Numbered from the stretch's first letter, positions 10,970 to 25,059 are shown. The stretch is 64,000 nucleotides of DNA from Lutraria lutraria (GCA_964023205.1 OZ026844.1:13812790-13876789), one strand, 5' to 3'. Notes: generated by a model from the letters alone, not told the origin. Made by a program: numbers and translations.

Positions 10970-13900
10970 TAATGACTACTAATACAGTGCAAACTCAATC
11001 AGTCATCACAAAATCAATTCTTAAAATTGAATTGTCTTAACTTGCACAAGATGTCACATAATGCCAAGTGTACCCAATAGAATATCAAGATACATGTAAA
11101 TTAAAACAACACTCTCAATCAATCACAGGAAAGAACAAAATACAGAAAGTAGGCATAATACACAGAAAGGAGCACTTAATCGGATGTTCATGGTATTCAC
11201 TTCCTCTGGGGGCAAATAGCCTCCTCTCATGCAATCATCTATGCACAGTTATCTGAAGCAGATAATTTGATAGGCTTGTTAAATATCCAAGACCAAATCT
11301 TGAAACTGTAATTAAAGAGATTGGGTCAAGTAACCATCTGAAAGAAAATCTGATAAGTAATTCCTATAAACCAATGAATTGTGTACAAGGTAGACTGGAT
11401 CAGTGAGAACCTGAGAGATGATTATACATCAGTGTTATTATCAGGACTATATTATGATGACTGAACCTGGTTGTATCATCAAATATAGTTTAGAATTTTT
11501 GGTTACATTTAGCATAAATAAACCCACAGTACAGCATGGCACAGAAACAAATTGTGATAATTTCCTTTACTGTTATAATTATATGGAAATTCACAAAGCA
11601 AAATCATGGCCATATATAATGAATTCTATGTGAAGTTAGGATAAACTGACATTTATCTCCAACAATGATTGCCATCACCTGACCGTGAATCCACCTGTTG
11701 TCCTCCCTGGACACTCAGCAACTTAATGAATCCATAAAATTAGCATTAAATGTACAGTTTATCTCCACCTCACCTGTTTCGAGCCAGAAAACTGTCAATC
11801 ATTTGCACTTGAGAGACAGAAGTGGATGTTGTAGACAAAAGCAATGTGGATATATTATTGTCTTGAATAAAAGACTGGATTCAATCATGAAATCTTCTAG
11901 TAAATATAAACACGAACAAATCCAACAGAATGTACATTACATTAACCAGAGCGTAAACTGTCAGAGCTGAACAATGACTAATATTTAGTATCTTTACTCC
12001 TATACAAGTCATGCAAGTCACCATAAGTATAAAGGGTTTAGTAGTCTAACAACAATTAAACTCCAAACAACAGAAGCATAAAATATTAAAAGCAACATGT
12101 AAACAAATGTAGGACAAAGAACTATTTAAGCAGGAAGCATGATAAACAGTGTGAACATGAGTAACAAAATTATCCAAATTTCCTGCCAGTCCATGATAAT
12201 CTATCACAAAATCAACCAAATCCACTTCAGGAAAGAACATCAATTCAAAGAGATAAGCATCAAAACATTAAAGATTTTTTCCATCAAAAAACATCTTTGT
12301 GTATCAGACTTAACCAACATGATAAAAAGAATTAAGATACCAATCTACCAGCTAGTGGGCTTAGATTTACTACTTTTGTATAATTTAAGCTATTATAATA
12401 TCGCATATTGTATCAATTATGAACGTCGGAATCAAGATATTCAAACAAATCCAAACATAAAACCTAGATTTAATATCCAAGAAATACTTGAATACCCCAA
12501 TCACAATGTCATTCAACTAAAATAATGGTTCTAAAATGGCAGAGTAAATGGATGACACATTTATTTACCTTGTCATTAGGGAGCTGCCAGAATACATGCA
12601 TTTATAATCGTTTGATTGATAGGGAGTTAGTTTCTAAATGACACTTCAAGTCAACTGTAAAAATGTGCAATCTGAGTCTGCAATATGTTGGAACATCAAA
12701 GTTACCTTTCTATAGAATTAAGATACACCAATTACCATAACATACATTTACACTAAGCAATATGGATGAACTGATAAGCCCAAAATGTTTGTACAATCCA
12801 AACTAAAAACTGTCCAATATTATCTTCTAACTGATATGTTACACCTGTACAGTTTTGTAACATGGTAAAACACGAAGAAATCACTATCACAGAGCAGATA
12901 AACACATACAGAAGCCAAAAGATTCTGTTCTCAAACATCTAGCTACCATAATAAATAATGGAACAAATTGAATCAATACAGGACAATAGAAAGTCTAGGC
13001 ATGAATAGAAAGGGTGCCACATCTCTTAATACTCAGCTAATATATCTACAAAATCCAAAGAACAGAATGCAGAATATAGAAGGATTTTGTTGCCATACAC
13101 TAGGACACATTGCTGCATAAAGATTGAGGTTTGTGGTTGAGCAAGGACAATTTGTGAAGACAAGAACAACAGCTACTACTTATATAACCTTCTCCAGGCC
13201 AAACACATGGCTTCCTTGTGTGAATTAAGTTCAAGACCTTGTAGTAAATCCAAGACCCATCATGAACAATGGCAATGTGAGTCATTCAATCACTCAAACA
13301 AATAAATTTTCAACCAACTCCAGTATATGAAATCAATTTGTACCTAGGAGAGGGACCAGGAACCAAAAATCGAGTTACTTACAAACTTTGAATCACTATC
13401 ATCAACAAGAAAAATCTCAGGCAGTTTATATCTAGGTTATCACTATAAGTAAGGTTCTCATAATTAGCATCTGTGCATAGCTGAACATTTGATAGAAACC
13501 CAACATGATAGATATAAAATAATAAAAATTTATGATTTCTGGAACACCTGGACACATTAACCAACTTGGCACTGTGAATCTGATAATAATACAAGCAACA
13601 CTTCTAACAAGGCTATTCATGAAGATGAGACATTACTATTAGGTTCAATTGGTGAGTGTCATGCAGTGTTTGACATCTTAAGACAGTCCTCATGAATTCA
13701 GATGTCACTTTCTTGCGAACAGTGAACTCCTAAGTATACTTGATCATTGCATGCAACAATCGTTTAACTGACTAAATTAAGCTACAATATTTTAAAAACA
13801 TTATCATGGACAAGAACAGAAACTAAGAACACAACATCTTTGGTGCGCTACAACATGGAACAGGAACCAGTTAAAAAAGGCAACACACCAATAAATATCA

Positions 13901-15405
13901 CAGTAATCATGATGATGAGCCAAGCAGCAACAACTTTCAGTGTATGATTTTTGCATACATTGCGAAATGTGAAAGAAGCTTTATGATTTCACAATGGAAA
14001 GAAGCAGAAGTAGGAGTAAAGGAAGGTTGCCGGCAGACAGGATAAATATTCAAAAAGCATTATGGAATTTTTTTTATTTGTGTATTACCATGGGATAAAA
14101 TATCAATAACTCATTACCACTTTACTCTGTAAGTACAGGATTGTATGAAATGAATAAATAATGAGGAACAGTGGGGCTAACACAGACAAAAGATAAACAA
14201 AATAATCCTGAGAGGGAAGATGGCTTACAATTTTTATTTTATGAATGAAATTATGAGCCAGACACTGATTTATGGTGGCTTTGTAAAATGGAAGCAATGA
14301 GACATAGCTTTGTAAAACAAAATGATCTGGCAGACAATATCGAATAAGCAGCTTCATCCAGACATGTCTACATGGATCTCTAAATGTCATAGAGCTAACA
14401 GCTACAATCACATGTCTGTAGTCTAAGCTTGTAACTCCTGTCATTGCACACAATATAAGAGTTATTGCATATCTATTAATTCTGATTACAGACCATTAAA
14501 TCCGTTCAACACAATTTTCTTTGACACTAAATGACCAAACAGAATTTCAAGCAAGACTGACCTCTTATATCCCTGTAAGTGTTATCATTGTATCAAATAT
14601 CCTGGAACCTAATGGTGGGTTGTTTGCATGACTGAGTGCTTAAATGACCACTTGGATCAGGCTACAAATAATTCAGTGCCATATCATCATCCTGTCACAG
14701 AGATATATTGTAGACCATTTAAGAAAGATCAAATTCACTGGAGAAGTTCAAAGTTCAATATTTCTCAAGATGTCACATCTTTAATGCCGGCAAAGACCAT
14801 GTTACTCAGAATGGAACCGGGCTTACTTATTTCGAAGATATCTCCCCAGTAAATACATGAACTAAATAATACAATACATTTAATCATATATTATGAACAT
14901 ACAATATTACATCCAAAATCATGCGAATACACAAATTCATCCACCATCCAAACAAGGAATTAAGAACATAAAGAAATCATCTTGTAAAACACTCATTTAG
15001 AATGACACCTCATTCACACTAATCCCATATTTTAACACTAGTCCAGGGACCTTGAAGAAATTAGAGCAGAAAGCAATAAATCTCCATCAAACACCAAGAT
15101 GAGAACTGAACAAAGACAGACAGTTGTGATGAAGCACAGGTCACAATGTCTGCTGCATCCCACAAAACACAAGTCAATAATAGGGGTCAGTAATGAATAG
15201 TAAGATGTATTAACATTCTTCCCACTCCATTATTAGAGTAAACTTACTAAATTGGTCATAAAATCTGATGTGGAGAACATTATAATCAGACCACAAGCCT
15301 GTTGTTAAATGACCCACACATCTGAAGGTTAAACTGTGACACTAGCTACAATTTATTTAATGACTGCAATGAGTAGAGAGACAGAAACATGTGTGCCTTA
15401 ATAAG
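10970..15405. other. AT-rich sequence, no convincing gene
   Basis: Several open frames of 60-128 codons occur (for example 12139-12525 plus and 14453-14103 minus). They have AT-driven composition, no domain motifs and no paired splice sites. I found no tandem array, SINE or transposon end. Confidence 0.45.
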
Positions 15406-15409
15406 AGAA

Positions 15410-15605
15410 AAACAGTGAACAGACCTATCACAATAAACAAAGTACTAAAAGTAACAGAGCTTACATAGAATTGCAATGCAACATGAACGAGAAGGTTCAA
15501 TTGCATGCTAATAGTAGAAAAACATAGTACATTGGTTCCTATAAATATTCACACATTACCAAGCAAGTAACAGCTTTGGAAAGCTGAAATTTCCAAAAAA
15601 TAGAT
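15410..15605 (-). repeat. unnamed ~200-bp dispersed family, copy A
   Basis: Read on the minus strand the copy runs 'tttcagctttccaaagctgt', 'tacttgcttgg', 'tgtactatgtttttctact', 'caattgaacc', 'cgttcatgttgcattgca', 'ttctatgtaagc' and 'ttagtactttgt'. These blocks occur in the same order in four other places in this window. No coding potential, pol III boxes or clear terminal repeats were found. It is diverged from the other copies, so it is old. Confidence 0.65.
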
Positions 15606-17120
15606 CAAACAGCATAATTATACGGACAATAAGATATGACCAAGCCATTTTTCTTTATTTTTCTACCATGTTTTTATCATTTGATTGTAAGCTGAGGATA
15701 AATAAAACCAGCCATGAGAATATATGGTATTTTCCTGGATGATATATTTGATGTTAATCTTGAAATATTAGTCTACTGGGCAAGTGTTTCTATGGAATTA
15801 CAGACACAGATGCTGTTGTGGAGATGAAAAAAGCCATTCTTAAACCAATGGGTTTCTATTGATTTAAACATAGCGTTTTCTTGCAATACCACAAATAGAG
15901 GTAACTTTTCATCACTAAATATGAAATTTACATCAATCATAATGCGTTTTACAGACACACACATCATACATATTTCCGGACCACAACAAAATAAGGTTGT
16001 AAACACTTGTATCTGTTCAGTAATATTGGCTCATGTTCATGTACACAAAACTGTATTGTACAAATGACTTCAAATTAAGCCAATTATTAGTTTTAAATCA
16101 GCATTATTTCTAACTTTTAGTACATAGATATATCTCATTGCTCAGCAGTTCAGATTCAGTTTCAGTTCAAATAGTATATTAAGTTAATTACTGGACAAAA
16201 AGGCTAGATGGAATTTCAGTTTGGTACAAAGGCTTATAAGCAGCCATGCACCTACAACACTGTGCAGTCTATTCTGATAGAAATTGGAAAAAAATATCAA
16301 AGATCTAAATCTCTTCTCCTAAACATGGTTTCCTGATGTCTAAGATGGTACATACTGCAACAGATATCATCCATCTCAAACAACTAATTGATGTGATCAC
16401 ACATGCACATACATATTTATATTATATAAAAGCTTGTCTGAGGTGGAGAGAAAACACTGTCATATAACTGGAGGAGAATGAAGACTGTATAGCCAGTTAT
16501 AGAAAGAGAGAATTATGTTTTTAATTAAAAGAATCTATCACATGATGACAGTAATCGCAACATATTCAGTGACACAAAAACAAATGGTCATCTTAACATA
16601 CATTCTTATGATTAATGATGTATAATGTGACATTATCGGGATATACACCTGAACTATACTATGATAGTATTCAGTGCAAAGGTCATCACAGATTTGTGGC
16701 GAGTCTGTGCAGATGAAAGTACTGTGGTTCCAGGAGCAAAAATCGCTTCTATAAAGCTTCATGCATTCTAACGAAGGCTGTGTTAGAAATTAACCTAAAT
16801 ACACAATAAAAGCAAGTAGTTCCAGCAACAACAAATTACTTCTAAAAACTTGCCGCCGTTTCAACCAAAGTTTCAGGAATGATGGGATACTGAAACACTT
16901 TATTTTAAAGGGTACAAGTATAAGGTAATAATATCATCAAGGACACCTGTAGAAACAAATGTGTAAAATACTTGACAAGCTGTTGAAATAGTCATCTGTC
17001 TAAGCAATACCAACCAGGGTCATGAACACAATGTCTTGCATCAATATTGGAACAATATTAGTTCAGAATTATCAGAGAATGAAAATGACTTTTTTTATTA
17101 TAAAAGATCTAAATGATAAG
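15606..17120. other. AT-rich sequence, no convincing gene
   Basis: A minus-strand frame at 16762-16538 encodes a modestly cysteine-rich peptide but lacks a good flanking acceptor and any recognisable domain spacing. Nothing else was seen. Confidence 0.4.
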
Positions 17121-17125
17121 GTATA

Positions 17126-17301
17126 CAGTACAACCTCTGTAGAGCAACACCCTGTGGGAGCTGCAAATATTGGCCATTGTTTAGAGGTTGTAGCTCTACT
17201 GAGGTTAAATTTATAGTAAATATCAGCTCAGGGAAATTTTGAAGGTGTTGCTATAGAGAGGTTGTTGCTCTATGGAGGGCCGCTCTGGAGAGGTTGTACT
17301 G
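17126..17301. mobile_element. mariner-like MITE, 'cagtacaacctct' family
   Basis: A 176-bp element with inverted ends: cagtacaacctctgtagagc at the left and gctctggagaggttgtactg at the right. It is flanked on both sides by TA (17124-17125 and 17302-17303), the target duplication of Tc1/mariner elements. The interior is diverged self-complementary sequence with no transposase, so it is non-autonomous. Related copies are at 59555-59726 (full length) and 54151-54188 (one end). Confidence 0.85.
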
Positions 17302-17309
17302 TACTTAAA

Positions 17310-19685
17310 TACTGCAAACATGATCCGAAAAATATTACAAAAGATACTGTGATGAAGCCATTTAGCCAACTGTGACATACATAATGTAAAATTATAAAAT
17401 GCTAGTAAATACTGCCCAGTGCCTCCCCCCTCCTGCTGTTGACTTGATACCATAATGGTCACCATGTCAAGCATCAATCATTCAGCAAAATTAATGTTGG
17501 TAAAGTAAAAGTATAAACTTTATAGCAGTAATATAATGTCTCACTTTTACAAGCGTGCTAACCATATGAGAAACTTGAGATAAAAGTTGCTAATTAAGGT
17601 GGTCATATACAATTAGGGGAGGTAACTGTTTCAATAATATTCAAATACACACAACTAGTCATATATCCACAAATTGACTTTTATTCACCATTTGAGTATT
17701 AATAAATGTTTTAATATGAGCTAAATTTAAAGTCCTACATGCTTTCAAGTGATCATAAATATGTCACATCACAAGCAATGTTATGTTTTGATATTCAACC
17801 TTAGATATATCTAACATACATATCATTAAATATGTTTTTTTGAGAGCATGATCAAATGAAAAGAACAAAGAACATCACTACAATGATTATCAACTGACAA
17901 AGAAAATTAATAACATTCCTGTACTTTATAACAAGGTTCATAACACATGATGACTTACTGCCAGATGATGTTGTTAAGTTTCTTCTTTGTTAAATTTAAT
18001 TTCAGTTTACAACCTGTGCTTGTTAGCCTTCATTCCGACAGAGGTAAAAAAAGTCATAAAGTTATTTATAGTTAACAAATGTCTCAGGCACTCCTTTAGG
18101 AGTCTTGAAATAAAGCGAAACTAAAATATATTAATATATCAACACAAAATGCCACTGTAATAAATCTTTGATAAACATAATAAGGTCAGAGTTAAGCTGC
18201 CTACTGAAACATGCACAGTATTTGGACAACCGATTTCGGACACGATATAATGAGGAACATACATGTTGGATTCAAACAAACTAGCATGAAAACAGACACT
18301 GAAATATATTCGAAAATAAAAAACGAATATATGAATATTATAAACCAGATTAGTTCACCGCCTTATAGTTTTAACCGCCTTTAATTATAAGACAGCATTA
18401 AATTCACTTAATTGACGAAGTATTAACTGCGAACATACTGATGAAGATTCATTTGTACTACAGTGAAATATTTACAACAAATTATTTAGCCATATAACTG
18501 ACAGTATTTCAAATGAAAATCAATGGCTTGGCGTCTCTTAAGCTTTCAAGAAGAGCTGAGAACAAAATATGGCGATCAGACTGAACCATAAGTAGCAGTT
18601 TAGCTACAACAGTCAGATGGCCTCAACATTGACTGTAAGCCCCCCCCCCCTTACAGTCCCAAACCCAATCCTCCACATTTCCTAAACATTTGACAGCCTC
18701 ACATTATCAAATGTGTAGATCTTTTTTTTTGGGGGGGGGGGGACTATAATGATTGAAATTGGATGAAAATATTTCACCTTAATTGTTTAAAAGAAACATA
18801 ACATGCCATGGTCTTCAATCAGTCGCTACTCAAGTGATTGTTCCTGGACTCAACATATTGAATTAACATAATGGGTGACTTCAACTAGAATTATATTTAG
18901 TATAGTAACAATACCTCTAAGATTAATTTGAAAACTTAAAGTTATGGATGATTGGACAGTTTTTTAAGTGGACCAGCAATTTCTAATGCCTGAATAAATA
19001 TGATCAAAGTAAGATCTATTATTGCACTTGGAAAACCAACATATTTTGTTATTTCATAAAATATATACAATACTATAATAATAGACACTGGTATTATATG
19101 TAGGCAGCCTGAGCACCAGCTGACATGGATCGAGATTGTTGGCTAATTAACACAATGTAATACACTAAGAGCATGTTGTATATAGATTGAATGGCTGATA
19201 AAGAAATATGAAAGTTGACAGAGTCAATTGGTTCATTGCATATGGGTGACAGCTGTGAAGTAACATATTTGATACTTTGTTTTATCTATTGAACTAAGCC
19301 ATGGTATTGAAAGTATATGTATCATTTATAGCTATATACAACCTCTCAATAACAACAACAAATTTGCTATTCCCAAAGGGGTGTTGCTTTGGGGAAGAAT
19401 GCACTGTATACAAATGTACTGTTTTCATGGTACAATTTCTATATCTGTCAACAGTATTTTAACAAATTCAATGTACAAATTAAAGTGTTTAATTGACATC
19501 AAAATAAACACAATTTTGTGTTTGATACTGTTTTCACTCAGGGTTTAGGTAGTTGACCTAACCTGAATACTCCTGGGTGACAAACTAGTCTATCTCAGAT
19601 TCCAATACATTCAACAACAAGCACTTGGCAATGTATCCAGCAGAGATCGAGGAAATCTTTATTAACATTTCTAAGACGAAAATGA
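17310..19685. other. AT-rich sequence with homopolymer runs, no gene seen
   Basis: A poly-C run lies near 18639-18650 and a poly-T/poly-G run at about 18722-18742. No supported exon was found. A plus-strand 38-nt stretch near 18014 has AG before and GT after it but no reading-frame support. Confidence 0.45.
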
Positions 19686-19689
19686 TAGA

Positions 19690-19870
19690 GAAATGAAAAG
19701 TACTGGAAGTACACATGGAAACTCAACTTACGTAGACTTGGACTGTGACTTGAGACGAGAATGTAGATAAACATTATAGTACTAAGGTCCACATAAAAAG
19801 TCATGCGTGCCGAGCAAGTGACCGCTATATAAAGCTTTATTATCTTCAGTTTCCAAACACTTGTGAATGC
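19690..19870 (-). repeat. unnamed ~200-bp dispersed family, copy B
   Basis: On the minus strand this copy reads 'aaactgaagata', 'aaagctttatatagcggtca', 'cttgctcggcacgcatgact', 'tatgtggaccttagtact', 'tctacattctcg', 'aagtctacgtaagttgag' and 'tccagtactttt'. It matches copy C at 28275-28490 in the same order, including the 'gtcactt..gctcgg' and 'tgtggaccttagta' blocks. A minus-strand frame running through it (19879-19595) is not shared with the other copies and is not considered coding. Confidence 0.75.
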
Positions 19871-22010
19871 ATGATGCACACAAGATTTGTATGTTGTGTA
19901 CTTTTGTTACATAAAAGTATAAAGGGGACCAAAGTGAGGCCCCCCTGTCATCTTCAGGCACTAGTGTACCACCAACATTGGAAATCAGGCAAAAAAAAAA
20001 AGTGACAATTAAGTAAAATTAATATTCATTCAATCATTCTATTACACCAGTGTACAGCATGTGTATCTATCCTGCAATGCACACTGTATGATTTATATGG
20101 CATTTTACGCTTTGCATACAGTTTTACAATGAATTTTATTGCAAAATCAATGCTGCAATAAAAAACTATTTTAATCTCATTGTTGCATAACCTTCAAGAA
20201 TTGAATCGGACACTATCAGTAAATATTTCCTTTGGCATGAAAGCATTTGGAAATTATCACAGAAATGAGGTCACATGACTTCTGCCTGGTTTAAGTTTTA
20301 TAGCATAGTTAAGATAGTACGACAGATTATTGATATAAAAAATTATCATAATCCTGACCAAGTACAATATTTTACAACTAATCCCCCTTGACTCCAGCAT
20401 TATTTGTGATCCCAGCTGATACTGCTCTAATATATATATATCAAAACTAAGTTTTAAAATTAGCAAGCCAAAAATCTTTTTTTTTAATATTAAAACCAGA
20501 CATTGCAATTTTATTATGCAAACGTGAAACTCTCTAACATGAAATTCATGTTCAGTGAAAGTAAATTTCTGTAAATGTAACAAGTGAAACAGGAAACATA
20601 AAGTTGACATAAAACTTCCACATGATTATGGTATGTATTATGATGTATTTTCATCCAGCAAAATACTTTCAACAATGATTCTTCATGTTACAAGAGCTAT
20701 GAAATGATGAAGAATAATTATATGGTATGCACAATGCACCGACACAATTTTTCCGTGTCCCTATCCAAACTACCAATCCAAGCACTGTGTGAAGAAAATG
20801 ACAGGAAAAAGGGGGAGGCTTTAACTCTGGACAAACTATTCAATACATATGCCTGGTTCTCCCTTCTCTTTTGGGCAGCTGTCGATTGGGCTGTTAAACA
20901 ACAGATAAAAGACAGTAATTGAACTCCACTAAAGACTTAGAAGCCATATATAGAATAAGACAACATTATTTTCATCTTAGGCAAAGATCAGTAATACAAC
21001 ACAACCAATACTAACAATATCAAACAAACAGCAAGCATCTGAACATATTAAACATATGAAAAATATGTGGAAAATACGTAAGTATCAAAGACAGACTGAG
21101 AAACAACCCATTAAGATTTAAACTGGTTACAAGAAGACTAGTACACTATCACAAACATGAAAATTTTGAACAGAAAATCACTAAAACAAAAAATAATAAT
21201 TTAATAAATCAATCAATCAATCACTCTTATTAACTGCGGCCAGAATGAACGTGACATCATTTTATATTATAAATGATATAAGACAATAAACTACTTAGCA
21301 ATTAAAGAACAGAATCTCATGACACCATGAGTGAGCCAAAGAATACCTATCATACTGACTGACATCTACCATGAAATCTTAATAAAATATAGAATTATTT
21401 AAATCCAAGTTTGACAAGATTCATTTCACAAACTCCTTTCAAATAAAAATTTAAATCCCTCCTTTGAACATAAGAATTTCCAATGAACACCAAAACATTG
21501 ATTTAATTTGGCATCACACATTAATTGCACCAAATGAACATACAAGTAACAGAGCTGACACCCACCACACCTTTAAGTACTATACACTTTAATCAAATTA
21601 TAAATCCAAACATTGTTTTATTTCCATACATTGAAAAATAAATAAGCGGATGTTTAACTGACTCAGCACAGGGTCACTACCATTATGATCGGTTAACAAT
21701 AAGATAGGCCGAAGTCTCGATAAAATGATTTTATCCAATAGCGAATCAATAAACTCCTGTATGTACTGAAAGGCTATGTATTATTATACTGTATGGCCGT
21801 GAGACGTATACCACACATGTCGGGGAGACTTGCAGACAATAGTTCAAACACGATAACATACAGGGGTATAATCGTATATGAGCATTAAATATTTTGACCG
21901 CCTAAAAGTTTACCATATTATTTGCATTAGAAAAACACTTATTTCAATCACATCAATTTTATTATATAGAGCGGAATTCTTAAATCCTGCTTACTCAAAT
22001 ACACTAGGAA
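19871..22010. other. AT-rich sequence, no convincing gene
   Basis: The frame at 20704-20922 ends with a fairly protein-like stretch (LDKLFNTYAWFSLLFWAAVD), but splice context is missing and no family is recognised. No repeat was noticed. Confidence 0.4.
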
Positions 22011-22014
22011 ATTA

Positions 22015-22200
22015 AGTTCATGAACTCATGAACAACTCAAGAACAGTTCATGAACTGGTCTTCTTGAATTCTTGATTACTGATCATTAACTTACTAATTC
22101 AAGAAGACCAGTTCATGAAATGTTCTTGAATAGTCATATTTTCCCTGTTTTTTGTGTGTTCATGATCCGTTCATGAACTACTTGTACACAAAGGGGTTCA
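22015..22200. repeat. TTCATGAA-rich repeat, copy 1, with a 34-bp hairpin
   Basis: The block is packed with TTCATGAA and TTCAAGAA words. Arms 22036-22069 and 22097-22130 are inverted copies of each other over 34 bp with two mismatches, separated by 27 bp. Their shared core is gttcatgaactggtcttctt. It resembles the blocks at 32610-32900, 36075-36240 and 41500-41720. Confidence 0.75.
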
Positions 22201-22204
22201 TAAC

Positions 22205-22765
22205 ATAAGTAAATGAATTTTGAGCCCCAAAAATGAGACAAAGAATCTGTATAGAACATTGTCTCATTTTTGCAGCTCAAAATGCTTGAATTTAGGTGAT
22301 GGACCCTTTGCTTTAAAATTACGTATAGTATGGCAATCACAAATCTTAACAAAATATTATTATACATGGACATGACTGTGTATTAAAGTGTGACCAAACA
22401 AGATCCACCTCTAAAATAAATACATGATCCATACAACCTGTAGTAGCTTTTGAAAAAACAGATAAGTCAGCAAAAGTAGATTATCAATATTATATTTTTA
22501 AAGGTATTTAATTTTATGCTAACACAATGAGGAGTATTTTTTCTTGAAACAAACTGACCCAGGTCAAACGAAGCATTAAACACACAACTGTAGACATAAT
22601 GTCCCATTTATTATTATTGAAATGAAAAATTAACACAATATTTTTATAAGAATAACTTTGATGAAATCATGGCATTAAAATGGCATGAAAGAAAGTAAAG
22701 AATGCTTAAACTTCAAACCTTAAATAAGATTATAGTGTATACACCCTAATAAAATCACCAAAGGT
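22205..22765. other. AT-rich sequence, no gene seen
   Basis: No coding segment or repeat was recognised. Confidence 0.5.
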
Positions 22766-22769
22766 TCTC

Positions 22770-22960
22770 TACTTTTTAACGAGTACTATAGTGTATGATT
22801 CTTTTAACGAGTATTAAACTGTAGGATTCTTTTAAGGAGTGCTCAATTGTATGCTTATTTAACAAGTATTAAATTGTATTATTCTTGTAACATGTAATTT
22901 TTTTTTTTAATTAACGAGTAATAAAATTTATGATTTTTTTTAGCGAGTAATTGATTGATT
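22770..22960 (+). repeat. degenerate ~28-bp tandem repeat
   Basis: Five to six diverged units of about 28 bp share the pattern ttttaacgagtattaaa followed by ttgtatgattc. They contain T-run expansions and substitutions, so the array is old. No coding frame runs through it. Confidence 0.65.
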
Positions 22961-22964
22961 TTTG

Positions 22965-24180
22965 GAAATAATGTAGGATTATTACATCATTACTGATGCA
23001 TTCTATTTATGTTTTCTTGAAAAGGTCAGGGCAAGGGGGCAATTATTAGAGAAAGTTAACAAATAATATTACCCTATAATTATATCTTTTCATACTTGGT
23101 GAATATAACAATAGGACTTAATCAGTCACAAATAATTATGGATTATAATGCATGAAACAATTTATATAAGGTATTAAGTGCCAGTGTTTAGTTAACTGCA
23201 TGACTGTATTGAACAGTAAAGCCGATCCTAAGACTTCTGAAAATCAATTCTATCATATCTCTATATTGCAATGTAGAAGAACAGTTTCTAGATAAAGTTA
23301 AATGTAAAAAAACAAATTTGCTGAATAAATACAACTTAAATGTTAAATGTAAACATTGGATGACGACCATGAGCAAGGAAGAACTGTGAATCAATACACT
23401 CCCTCCTTTGTATAGGGGGAAATAAAAAACAAAACTGGGAGAAACTGGATTTTAGTTTCATCTCTTCAGATTTTCTCACAATTTTAACATTTTATGGCAC
23501 ATTATACAAGAACATAAAATGTCTTTCACATTGAAGACAAGGTCAAACAAGTTGACATAAGTCCTTTGTTAGAAAATTTGATTATCTCCAGGAACTACTG
23601 TGAACAATGTTCAGAAAGACCCCTAAGGGCTACGGGGACATCTGTCTGAATAATTACTGGACGTCAGGCTTCATCACTTGGTAACTAACTAAACTATCTA
23701 ACTGACTGACTGCCTGACTGACTGCAGCAGCAATATTATGAAGAAGAAAACATTTGCCTATTTATCTGGATATTCCATCTTTTACCCATTTTTACCAACT
23801 TCCTCATAATGATGTATGGGATAATGATGTGTGAAAATTTGTATCATGTTAGTTAATTAAGTCAACTAATTATATTCCTTTGTACTCAGAGTGTCTTAGA
23901 ATGTCGAATATGCATTAACAACAGTCTCTAGTCTATCTTGTCAACAGAATACATCATTTTACCAGGGTTTCTTGTTTACACTAGATGCCACATAGAGAGC
24001 CCATTTCATCCATCATTCAAATAAGACCGGGAGTTTTAAGTTACCCACTCAACAAAATAATGAAATATAACAATACTTGAAGTCTTCATGATACAAGAAA
24101 CATCATAGATTATGAAATATGTCTACATTGTGAAAATATTCAATTAAGCATTGTCTGTTAAATATGTACTTAAACATACT
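22965..24180. other. AT-rich sequence, no gene seen
   Basis: There is a short actgactg-type simple stretch near 23699-23725. No exon or transposon end was noted. Confidence 0.5.
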
Positions 24181-24186
24181 CTTATA

Positions 24187-24366
24187 CAGCCAAAGCTGTG
24201 AACAAAGACCACCCATGAGAAATACATAATGTGGCCATTCAGGAAAGGTGGTCTTTACTCAGAGGTCATTTTGTTAAAAACAAACAATGCACATTTTTAC
24301 AATTATGGCATTTATTCATATATGGTGGCCTTTATTCTGAGGTGGCTGCTTAAACAGACTTAACTG
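24187..24366 (+). mobile_element. mariner-like MITE, 'cagtcaaacctgt' family, copy 1
   Basis: A 180-bp element bounded by TA on both sides (24185-24186 and 24367-24368). The left end is cagccaaagctgtgaacaaa and the right end is gctgcttaaacagacttaac plus tg. The interior has the family hallmarks gaccaccc, tggtctttactcagaggtca and ttttgtt. It has no transposase. The sequence just right of it (cagaaaatgtcatttgaatg, from about 24389) is also found right of copy 2, so the two copies may derive from one local duplication. Confidence 0.8.
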
Positions 24367-24799
24367 TACTTCCTTTTTTTAAGTATCACAGAAAATGTCA
24401 TTTGAATGATAAAAAGAAAACAATAAATGAAGAAACAAATAAAACAGGTCAGCAGCTCCATTCAAGTTTGCACAAATGCACAAGAAAAATGACTATCATC
24501 ACAAGAAACACATCAACATGAATAAATAGGGAAGTTAAATAAAAAAAAGAGAAAAAAGTAACTAAATGTGAATGATTCAAACATATCCAACAATCTTCAA
24601 GGTTAAAGCTGGCATATCCAAGCAATATGTCTGACATATACTGTAACTGAAATATCAGTCAAGGTTACCCAATGACAATTTTTAGAAAATAACAACTCCA
24701 GTAAGTAGATGGGATGGTGTACATTTAATATGCTCTTCCAGGCTATTTATGTATTTATGTTTATATATCGGTCTAATGCTGTTTTTCAAAATATTTTCA

Positions 24800-25022
24800 G
24801 TTATTCACAGCTGTTGATTCGCCTACCAAGTTTTCCTGGACTGTATTCTAACCAGTACTAACTTACCCTTCCACAAAGAACCGGCAACTTCACCACATGT
24901 GGAGGAAAATCAACATTATGGTAAATTTTCATAGAAGAGCATGACCAGCCATGATCGGGAATCGCACCCGGATCATTGGGCTGCAAATCCAGTGCACTAA
25001 CCTCTGGACCATGGCTGCCACA
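24800..25022 (-). repeat. tRNA-derived SINE, second family
   Basis: On the minus strand, box A-like tggtccagaggttagtgc (25011-24994) and a near-perfect box B gggtgcgattccc (24969-24957) are spaced as in a tRNA. The head therefore resembles a tRNA with a ttgcag loop. The body continues through about 24800 with ccacatgtggtgaagttgcc. The head is followed by unrelated SINE body rather than a tRNA 3' end, so it is a SINE and not a tRNA gene. The distal end is uncertain. Confidence 0.7.
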
Positions 25023-25059
25023 TTAAAAACAACAACACAGATTTTTATTATCTTCACCT

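Noticed and set aside
12139..12525. 128-codon plus-strand frame as a gene
   Set aside because: Composition is dominated by AT-rich codons (I, N, K, Y), with no domain and no flanking splice or promoter signals; a frame this long is unremarkable in 64 kb of such sequence.
14103..14453. 116-codon minus-strand frame with hydrophobic stretches
   Set aside because: No recognisable family, hydrophobic runs follow from T-rich codons, and no splice sites fit.
16538..16762. Cysteine-rich minus-strand frame as an LDLa- or EGF-like exon
   Set aside because: Cysteine spacing fits neither domain, the calcium-binding or disulphide pattern is missing, and the upstream acceptor is weak.
24957..25011. A functional tRNA gene on the minus strand
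   Set aside because: Boxes A and B are good, but the sequence after the T arm does not pair with the 5' end to close an acceptor stem, and a SINE-like body follows.
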